This document shows positions 6,661-12,080 of a stretch of 12,080 nucleotides of DNA, piece after piece (position 1 is the first letter of the stretch; every line of letters begins with the position of its first letter). A program made the position numbers and the translations under genes. Below the pieces are notes generated by a model, which had not been told where the DNA came from, made no database searches, and saw only the letters and a program-made list of their open reading frames with translations. The stretch is from Actinomycetota bacterium. Its GTDB lineage: Bacteria > Actinomycetota > Actinomycetes > Nanopelagicales > Nanopelagicaceae. The stretch lies in the NCBI GenBank assembly GCA_947490605.1, contig CANLHE010000011.1:1-12080 (forward strand). Direction: 5' to 3'.

Positions 6661-7623
6661 GTGAAAGCAATTCATAAAGTAGGGATCATTGCATCAGCAA
6701 TGGCTCTAGTTTTGACTGGTTGTTCTTCAAGTGGTGATAGTGCATCTGGCGACAAGCCATATGTAGCGATCATCTCTAAGGGTTTCCAGCATCAATTCTG
6801 GCAAGCAGTTCAACTGGGTGCCACAAATGCTGCGGAAGCTAACAACGTAACAATGACATATGAAGGCCCAGAGAATGAGTCACAAGTAGATAAGCAACTT
6901 GAGCAACTTCAGGCAGCACTTGCCAAGAAGCCAGCTGCTATCTGCTTTGCAGCTCTAGACTCAAAGGCTGCTAACTCACTACTAGAAGAGGCTAAGGCTG
7001 CGAATATTCCAGTTATTGGCTTTGACTCAGGTGTAGATAGCGATATTCCTGTAACTACTGCTGCTACTGATTCAGTTGCATCTGCTGCACTTGCTGCAGA
7101 CAAGATGGCTGAGCTAATTGGTAACAAGGGTAAAGTTGCAATCGTTGCTCACGATCAGACATCTCGTACCGGTATTGACCGCGTAAAGGGATTCACTGAT
7201 CAAATCAAGAGCAAGTACCCAGACATTAAGATCGTTTCTACCCAATACGGCGGCGGAGATCAACTTAAGTCAACTGACATCACTAAGGCAATCATTGCTT
7301 CTAACCCAGATATCAAAGGCTTCTTTGGAGCTAATGAGGGTTCAGCAATTGGTGTTCTAAATGGTGTTAAGGAGTCCAAGAAGATTGGAAAGATCATGAT
7401 CATTGGTTATGACTCAGGTAAGGCACAAAGAGATGCGATCCGTGATGGATCCATGGCTGGTGCAATTACTCAAGATCCAATCGGAATTGGTACCAAGTGT
7501 ATTGAAGCTGCTGTGAAAGCAATCGCAGGCGAGACATTGCCTAAGTTGATTGACACTGGTTTCAAGTGGTACGACAAGACCAACATTGATGAAGCAGACA
7601 TTGCTGCAGTTCTATACGACTAA
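6661..7623 (+). CDS. CUT2-family sugar-binding lipoprotein (RbsB-like, periplasmic-binding-protein fold I)
   Basis: A 320-residue secreted binding protein that captures a monosaccharide outside the membrane and delivers it to the adjacent permease. Residues 1-20 are a lipoprotein signal with lipobox L-T-G-C and acylated Cys21, then a Ser/Gly/Asp linker, as expected for a Gram-positive or actinobacterial envelope. The mature part has the two-lobe ribose-binding pattern: V-A-I-I-S-K-G-F-x-H-x-F-W at the first lobe, P-V-I-G-F-D-S-G-V-D in the middle, and I-G-Y-D-S-G-K at the hinge side. Codon use is strikingly different from neighbours: 24 of 29 lysines are AAG against 3 of 17 in the homocysteine methyltransferase gene, a sign of very high expression. 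A strong terminator follows. The sugar is inferred from the linked L-fuconate dehydratase. Confidence 0.93.
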   Translation: MKAIHKVGIIASAMALVLTGCSSSGDSASGDKPYVAIISKGFQHQFWQAVQLGATNAAEANNVTMTYEGPENESQVDKQLEQLQAALAKKPAAICFAALDSKAANSLLEEAKAANIPVIGFDSGVDSDIPVTTAATDSVASAALAADKMAELIGNKGKVAIVAHDQTSRTGIDRVKGFTDQIKSKYPDIKIVSTQYGGGDQLKSTDITKAIIASNPDIKGFFGANEGSAIGVLNGVKESKKIGKIMIIGYDSGKAQRDAIRDGSMAGAITQDPIGIGTKCIEAAVKAIAGETLPKLIDTGFKWYDKTNIDEADIAAVLYD

Positions 7624-7633
7624 TAGCAATCTC

Positions 7634-7650
7634 TGATCATTAAATGATCA
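7634..7650 (+). other. Small hairpin just before the terminator
   Basis: TGATCAT (7634-7640) and ATGATCA (7644-7650) are perfect inverse arms around a 3-base loop. It lies 10 bases after the binding-protein stop codon and abuts the terminator stem, so the transcript would end in two stacked hairpins. It may protect the 3' end from exonucleases. Confidence 0.5.
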
Positions 7651-7683
7651 AAAGGGGCCTAGCTTTTGCTAGGCCCCTTTTTT
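7650..7683 (+). terminator. Rho-independent terminator of the ABC transporter operon
   Basis: The left arm AAAAGGGGCCTAGC (7650-7663) and right arm GCTAGGCCCCTTTT (7668-7681) pair perfectly around a TTTT loop. The GC-rich core of 10 pairs is followed by a run of six T. On the other strand the run is four T with the same stem, so it may also stop transcripts of the convergent dehydratase gene, less efficiently. Confidence 0.93.
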
Positions 7684-7690
7684 AATATCT

Positions 7691-8992
7691 TTATTTCCTA
7701 GATTTCCAAACAGAACCAGTTGCGTAGTCATAATCCACTAGTGATTGAGCTTTAATCTCAGCACCAGCACCTGGCGTATGTGGGGCCACATAGCAAGCAT
7801 TTTTAATCTGAGTTGGAATAACAAAATGCTCATGTAGGTGGTCGACAAACTCAACAACTCGCTTATCGTGATGGCCAGTAACTGCAACTGAATCAAACAT
7901 TGCCAGATGAGCGACCATTTCACATAGTCCAACTCCACCGGCATGTGGGCAAACTGGAACACCAAATTTTGCTGCCATAACAATAATTGCAACATTCTCA
8001 TTCACGCCAGCAGTTCTAGTCGCATCTAATTGCAGGAATGACATAGAGCCAGCTTGCAGCATCTGCTTAAACATAATTCGATTGTGAACATGCTCACCGG
8101 TTGCAACCTTGGTCGGTGCAATCGCTTTAGCAATTGTGGCATGACCCAAGATGTCATCAGGTGAAGTTGGCTCTTCAACCCAGAATAGATTTACATGGCT
8201 AATCGCCTTAATCCAGGTAATTGCTTCATTTACATCCCATACCTGATTTGCATCACATGCCATACGAATATCATTACCAATAGTTTTACGAACCAGCTCT
8301 AGTCTGTGAATATCGTTTTCAAGAGATCTTCCTACCTTCATTTTTATTAATGTGAAGCCTTCTGCTACTGCCTCTTTAGCTAAACGAATCATTGTTTCAT
8401 CGCTATAGCCAAGCCAACCTGGTGTAGTTGTATAGGCAGGCAAACCCTTTTCTAGTAAAACCTTTTCATTTGCTGCTCTTGCGCTTTGAGCTTTTTGCAA
8501 AATTGAAAGTGCCTCAGCAGGTGTAATTGCATCTGAAATATGGCGAAAGTCAATTAGATCCACCAATGCTTCAGGTGACATATCTGCCAACTGCTTCCAC
8601 AACGGTTTCCCATTAATTTTGCAGATTAAATCCCATAATGCATTTACTACGCCACCGGCAGCCATATGCGGAATACCTTTTTCCGGACCTAGCCAGCGAA
8701 TTTGCGAATCTCTAACTAAATCTTTACCAATCTGACCAATTCGTTTTTCTAATGTTGAAAGCTCTTCGCCCACTACAGTCTCGGCTAACTGAGCAATTGA
8801 GTTACATTGCAAATCATTTCCGCGACCAATTGTAAAAACAAGACTATGGCCAGAAAGTTTTGGATTATCTGTTTCTAAAATTAAATATGCGGCAGAGTAA
8901 TCTGGATCAGGATTCATGGCGTCAGAGCCATGCTTCTCAGTTGAGGTTGGAAAACGAATATCTAAGGTTTTGAAACCAGTTATTTTTGCCAT
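7691..8992 (-). CDS. fucD: L-fuconate dehydratase (enolase superfamily)
   Basis: A 433-residue cytosolic Mg2+ enzyme that dehydrates L-fuconate to 2-keto-3-deoxy-L-fuconate in the non-phosphorylating L-fucose pathway. An N-terminal capping domain (to about 140) precedes the barrel. Numbered from the ATG, the catalytic set is complete: Lys217 and Lys219 in I-K-M-K-V-G, metal ligands Asp247, Glu273 and Glu300, then Asp323 and His350. Each is one lower than the numbering I recall for the Xanthomonas campestris enzyme, so the match is almost collinear. The ATG at 8992 is preferred over the adjacent GTG at 8995 because the ribosome binding site AGAAGGG lies 6 bases before it. It is convergent with the transporter operon and divergent from the oxidoreductase operon. 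Related acids such as L-galactonate or D-arabinonate may also be substrates. Confidence 0.92.
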   Translation of the reverse strand: MAKITGFKTLDIRFPTSTEKHGSDAMNPDPDYSAAYLILETDNPKLSGHSLVFTIGRGNDLQCNSIAQLAETVVGEELSTLEKRIGQIGKDLVRDSQIRWLGPEKGIPHMAAGGVVNALWDLICKINGKPLWKQLADMSPEALVDLIDFRHISDAITPAEALSILQKAQSARAANEKVLLEKGLPAYTTTPGWLGYSDETMIRLAKEAVAEGFTLIKMKVGRSLENDIHRLELVRKTIGNDIRMACDANQVWDVNEAITWIKAISHVNLFWVEEPTSPDDILGHATIAKAIAPTKVATGEHVHNRIMFKQMLQAGSMSFLQLDATRTAGVNENVAIIVMAAKFGVPVCPHAGGVGLCEMVAHLAMFDSVAVTGHHDKRVVEFVDHLHEHFVIPTQIKNACYVAPHTPGAGAEIKAQSLVDYDYATGSVWKSRK

Positions 8993-9024
8993 CACTGACC
9001 CTTCTAATTAATGAGCAAAGCCTA

Positions 9025-9030
9025 TATGAT
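9025..9030 (+). promoter_or_regulatory. Candidate -10 box for the oxidoreductase-lactonase-lactate dehydrogenase operon
   Basis: TATGAT matches the -10 consensus at five of six positions and lies 24 bases before the ATG at 9054. The expected -35 position (around 9002) shows only TTCTAA, a poor match. The 61-bp space between the two divergent genes must hold both promoters. An 11-bp palindrome, ATTTTGAAAAT (9029-9039), overlaps the end of the box and could be an operator. Confidence 0.35.
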
Positions 9031-9053
9031 TTTGAAAATATTTAAGGAGTGAA

Positions 9054-10805
9054 ATGGCAAAAGTAGTATTTATTGACCTCAGCGATTTTTCACATAATGA
9101 GATTGAGATCAATTTGGGTAACCCACTTATGCCTATCGCTACGCCATTATTAGCTGCCCTTACTGGACAAATATCTGGTGAAAATTTTGTTGTAATTTCA
9201 AAAGGAGTTTTGGGCGGTAAAAATGGGGTAGGACTTTCAGATGCAATTATCTCTGCTATCTCGCCACAATCTGGAGGTTTAATTGAGTCAAAAATTCAAG
9301 GACGGCTAGCGAACGCACTTGATTCAATTGGTGTAGACGCAATTGCGTTAACTAATAAAGCAAAGTCATTAACCGGGATTGAGCTCACAGACCGGGGATT
9401 TTTAGAATTTAATTTTCCAAAGGCTAAAAAGCTAAAGGGATATTCGGTATGGAAAACTATAAAAAAGATTAAAAATGAGAACACCTTAACCTCGTTAGCA
9501 ATAAGTGAGTTTGGTGAAAAACAATCACTTGGTGCCTCAGTTGTTAGCGACTACGGCTTCGCCACATCCCAGGGAGGAATTGGCGCCGTATTTGGGCGCA
9601 TGAATATTAAGTATTTAACTATTGCAGGTGTAGCGCAACGGACGGTAAATCCTGGCGTTAAAAAAGTAACCGACAAATACTTCGCAGGCCTTGAGAGTAA
9701 TCCGCTCACTAAATCAGAGCATGATGCTCCAGGTTTTGGTATTTGGGCAAACAAATCATTGACTGGTTACATGGCTGGCAAGAACTTTGGTAGAGACCTG
9801 CCTAAAGTGGTAGATAATTTTGAGCCAAAATCTTTTTTGCCATATTTAAAAGATGATGGCGCAAACAGTTGCCCGGGTTGCCCACAGCAATGTCTTAAGT
9901 CTTACCTTGTTAAAGATGGACCACTTGATGGTGGCCGTCAGCATCAACTCAGTATTACTGCCCTGCTTTCTCAATATGGTGAGGATGATGTTGAAAAATT
10001 AATTGAATTTAACTCATACTGCCATGAGGTTGGAGTTGAGCATATTTATATGGCAGCACTTCTAATTCAAGAGAAGATTAAATCGAAAAGATCTATAGCG
10101 AAGATGGTAAATAAAGTTGCCGCTAAGAAGCTCAAAAGTGGTTTTAATCAGATCAAAGGAATGGCAATTCCACCATGGGACGGGCGAGGTAATCAAGGTT
10201 TGTTCTTAGCGATGGCGCTTAATCCATCCGGGCCAAGATATGACGTAATTGAACATGATATTGATTTTGACCCTGACTGGGTTTGGAGCAGACATGTGGA
10301 GTTTGGAATGGAGTATGGAATACCTAAAGGTGGACTGCCACTAGGAACTCTAGATAGACGGCGAGAAAAAAGCATAATTGATCTCTGGCTACTTTGGTCT
10401 GCACTAGATGCGCTCGGTATTTGTATCTACGCAGCACCGCCTACTAGAGAGTTGCAGAGTTCAGATATTTTGGCACTAGTTAAAGCTATAACTGGTGCAG
10501 AGATAAACATGGATGAGTTGTTTAAACTAGGTATGGCCAGATTATTAATCCAGCGGGATATGAATCACCGATTAGGTGTTAATCCTAAAACAGATGATTT
10601 ACCAGATATATTTTTCAATAAGCCGATTAAATCATCTGGTGCAAAGCTAGATGGAGCAGTTATCAATCGAGCTGAATTTACCGAAATGAAATCCGCAGTA
10701 ATAAAGAGGTTGCAGTGGAGTGAATCTGGCGGAGTCGATAAGGCGAGTAAAATATGGCAAGAATGCGAAGATTTAATTGCTGGCGTACGGAGTAGAATCC
10801 TCTAA
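9054..10805 (+). CDS. Divergent aldehyde:ferredoxin oxidoreductase (AOR) family protein
   Basis: A 583-residue cytosolic protein of the tungsten/molybdenum bis-pterin AOR family, whose known members oxidise aldehydes and pass electrons to ferredoxin or a linked subunit. The [4Fe-4S] ligands are present: Cys273, Cys276 and Cys280 (C-P-G-C-P-Q-Q-C) and Cys457 in D-A-L-G-I-C, equivalent to D-S-L-G-L-C of archaeal AORs. Other family landmarks are G-G-I-G-A-V-F-G (174-181), the I-K-G-x-x-I-P-P-W-D-G-R-G region (367-379) and the C-terminal R-D-M-N-H-R-L-G with D-D-L-P (501-517). Odd points: no N-terminal G-G-R-G-L-G motif, S-Q-G-G-I-G in place of R-G-G-L-G, and no P-E-Y-E-T motif. The ATG at 9054 has AAGGAG 4 bases before it. 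The lactonase gene starts 2 bases after its stop, which ties it to sugar oxidation. The family is firm; the substrate is unknown. Confidence 0.82.
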   Translation: MAKVVFIDLSDFSHNEIEINLGNPLMPIATPLLAALTGQISGENFVVISKGVLGGKNGVGLSDAIISAISPQSGGLIESKIQGRLANALDSIGVDAIALTNKAKSLTGIELTDRGFLEFNFPKAKKLKGYSVWKTIKKIKNENTLTSLAISEFGEKQSLGASVVSDYGFATSQGGIGAVFGRMNIKYLTIAGVAQRTVNPGVKKVTDKYFAGLESNPLTKSEHDAPGFGIWANKSLTGYMAGKNFGRDLPKVVDNFEPKSFLPYLKDDGANSCPGCPQQCLKSYLVKDGPLDGGRQHQLSITALLSQYGEDDVEKLIEFNSYCHEVGVEHIYMAALLIQEKIKSKRSIAKMVNKVAAKKLKSGFNQIKGMAIPPWDGRGNQGLFLAMALNPSGPRYDVIEHDIDFDPDWVWSRHVEFGMEYGIPKGGLPLGTLDRRREKSIIDLWLLWSALDALGICIYAAPPTRELQSSDILALVKAITGAEINMDELFKLGMARLLIQRDMNHRLGVNPKTDDLPDIFFNKPIKSSGAKLDGAVINRAEFTEMKSAVIKRLQWSESGGVDKASKIWQECEDLIAGVRSRIL

Positions 10806-10807
10806 TC

Positions 10808-11653
10808 ATGCGCATTGATTCACACCATCATATTTGGGATTTAAATGTCCGCCCGCAGACTTGGATGCAAGGTGATGAACTAAAGCCAATTTCTCGCACA
10901 ATTTTAATGAATGAACTTGAACCAGAGTTAGAAAAAGCAGATGTTAATTACACCGTAATAGTGCAAACAGTGCCACTAGTAGATGAAACACCAGAGTTGT
11001 TGGAGTTATCAATTTCTCACCCAAAAGTATGCGCAGTAGTTGGTTGGTTAGATTTAGAAAGTGACGACATAAGACCGCAACTTGAAAAATATCTCAGCCA
11101 CTCAGGTGGCAAAAACCTAGTCTCGATCAGAGACATGGCACAAGATAAAAGCGATCCAAACTGGTTATTACGGAAAGATGTAATAAAAAATATTCATAGA
11201 GTTGCAGAGTATGGTCTTACATTTGATATTTTGACTCGCCCTCCTCAACTTGCCGCAGCTGTTGAGATGGTAAAACGTTCTCCAAACAATACTTTTGTCT
11301 TAGATCATATTTCAAAACCGTATATGGCTAAAAATGAAATCCAGCCGTGGGCCGATCAGATTAGTCAGATTGCCTCTCATGAAAATGTATCGGTAAAAGT
11401 ATCTGGCTTATTCACTGAAGCAAATTGGAGCAATTGGAGTAACCAAACTTTCCGCCCCTATTTTGACCACATTCTTAACTCTTTCACCCCATCTAGGATG
11501 ATGTTTGGCTCAGATTGGCCAGTTTGCTTACTCGCTGCCACATACAGCCAAACTATCAATTTAATGGAAGAATTAACCAAGGAGTTCACAAAGATAGAGC
11601 AAGAGTCCTTTTGGTCTGGAACTGCAAGGCAATTTTATAGATTGAAGGTTTAA
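10808..11653 (+). CDS. COG3618 amidohydrolase, probable L-fucono-1,5-lactonase
   Basis: A 281-residue cytosolic TIM-barrel hydrolase of the amidohydrolase superfamily, in the branch that opens sugar lactones to aldonic acids. Visible site residues are His6-x-His8 (D-S-H-H-H-I-W-D), His167 in L-D-H-I-S-K-P, and Asp236 in F-G-S-D-W-P-V-C. The segment V-S-G-L-F-T-E-A-x-W (198-207) is also typical. At 107-109 it reads I-R-D where relatives usually have I-R-H, an unusual change in a substrate-side loop. The gene begins 2 bases after the oxidoreductase stop and ends 3 bases before the lactate dehydrogenase start, so it is in the middle of an operon. The L-fuconate dehydratase next door makes L-fuconolactone the likeliest substrate; a related aldonolactone or 2-pyrone-4,6-dicarboxylate is less likely. 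Confidence 0.85.
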   Translation: MRIDSHHHIWDLNVRPQTWMQGDELKPISRTILMNELEPELEKADVNYTVIVQTVPLVDETPELLELSISHPKVCAVVGWLDLESDDIRPQLEKYLSHSGGKNLVSIRDMAQDKSDPNWLLRKDVIKNIHRVAEYGLTFDILTRPPQLAAAVEMVKRSPNNTFVLDHISKPYMAKNEIQPWADQISQIASHENVSVKVSGLFTEANWSNWSNQTFRPYFDHILNSFTPSRMMFGSDWPVCLLAATYSQTINLMEELTKEFTKIEQESFWSGTARQFYRLKV

Positions 11654-11656
11654 GAA

Positions 11657-12080
11657 GTGAAAAGACAGTTACCGCGTTGGAAGAATATTAAGCCACTACT
11701 TGGTTGGTCACTGCCTAAATTTCCACTGCCTGATAGAAAATTAAAGAGTGTTGTGAACCTTGCTGAAATGCGATTACTTGCAAAGAAAAGAGTGCCCAAA
11801 GCAGTATTTGATTATGTAGATGGTGGAGCAAATGATGAGCTTGCCTATGCAAGAAGCCAAGCTATTTACTCGCGAGTTGAATTCAAAGCTAGAGTGTTAC
11901 GAGATGTATCTAAAATAGATCTTTCAACCAATATCGCCGGACAAAAAAGTGCGTTACCAATTATTTTTGCTCCAACTGGATATACCCGAATGATGCATTA
12001 CGAAGGTGAAGTAATGGTGGCAAAAATTTGTGAAGAAAATAATTTGGTTTATAACCTTTCTACAATGGGAACTACCTCAT
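11657..12080 (+). CDS. lldD: FMN-dependent L-lactate dehydrogenase (alpha-hydroxy-acid oxidase family), 5' part
   Basis: The frame opens with GTG at 11657, three bases after the lactonase stop, and stays open to the window edge, giving 141 residues of a protein normally near 390-420. The N-terminal region matches FMN-dependent alpha-hydroxy-acid dehydrogenases: Tyr53 in F-D-Y-V-D-G-G-A-N-D-E, the FMN loop A-P-T-G-Y-T-R-M-M-H-Y-E-G-E (105-118) and L-S-T-M-G-T-T (134-140). The W-K-N-I-K-P-L-L opening is characteristic of actinobacterial relatives. It would oxidise L-lactate to pyruvate at the membrane, feeding electrons to the respiratory chain. Fucose breakdown by this route releases L-lactate, so its place in the operon fits. 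The catalytic His and Arg lie beyond the window. Confidence 0.87.
   Translation, partial: MKRQLPRWKNIKPLLGWSLPKFPLPDRKLKSVVNLAEMRLLAKKRVPKAVFDYVDGGANDELAYARSQAIYSRVEFKARVLRDVSKIDLSTNIAGQKSALPIIFAPTGYTRMMHYEGEVMVAKICEENNLVYNLSTMGTTS

Noticed and set aside
9029..9039. ATTTTGAAAAT palindrome in the 61-bp divergent space before the oxidoreductase gene.
   Set aside because: Such short AT palindromes are common by chance in AT-rich DNA. It is mentioned with the -10 box but not listed as an operator.
1..12080. CRISPR arrays, transposase genes, insertion-sequence ends, phage genes or a defence system.
   Set aside because: No repeat-spacer pattern, transposase, integrase or phage-like protein was seen; apart from the first 1.9 kb, the window reads as ordinary metabolic operons.

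Overview
This is an AT-rich bacterial window, densely packed with genes whose codons favour AAA, ATT and TTA. Several proteins look actinobacterial: the FMN-dependent L-lactate dehydrogenase type with a W-x-x-I-K-P-L-L N-terminus, the CUT2 sugar ABC set, and the frequent GTG and TTG starts. An AT-rich actinobacterium with this gene content suggests a streamlined freshwater lineage such as acI (Nanopelagicales). That placement is inference, because no rRNA or marker gene is present.

Layout. Bases 1-1905 (+) hold the end of an antibiotic-biosynthesis-monooxygenase (ABM) domain protein, a homocysteine S-methyltransferase, and two small exported proteins of unknown function (a lipoprotein and a membrane-anchored protein). 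Bases 1949-3939 (-) hold two adjacent zinc-dependent medium-chain dehydrogenases. A 150-bp divergent control region with inverted repeats follows (3940-4089). Bases 4090-7623 (+) encode a complete CUT2-type sugar ABC transporter: double ATPase, permease, and a lipoprotein binding protein with highly biased codons. It ends at a strong terminator. Bases 7691-8992 (-) encode an L-fuconate dehydratase with a full set of enolase-superfamily catalytic residues. Divergently from it, 9054-12080 (+) is a tight operon of a divergent tungsten/molybdenum aldehyde:ferredoxin oxidoreductase (AOR) family protein, a COG3618 sugar lactonase, and an FMN-dependent L-lactate dehydrogenase cut off by the window edge.

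How the genes fit together. The right-hand three quarters look like a non-phosphorylating 6-deoxysugar route, most likely for L-fucose or a relative such as L-galactose or D-arabinose. The steps would be import by the ABC transporter, oxidation to an aldonolactone, lactone opening, dehydration to a 2-keto-3-deoxy acid, a second oxidation, cleavage to pyruvate plus L-lactate, and oxidation of lactate to pyruvate. The two zinc dehydrogenases can supply oxidation steps. No short-chain fucose dehydrogenase and no FAH-family diketo acid hydrolase lies inside the window. The most unusual element is the AOR-family gene placed directly before the lactonase. It keeps the four [4Fe-4S] cysteines but lacks several pterin-site and active-site residues typical of characterised AORs. 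It may be a sugar or aldehyde oxidoreductase of undescribed specificity built into this pathway.
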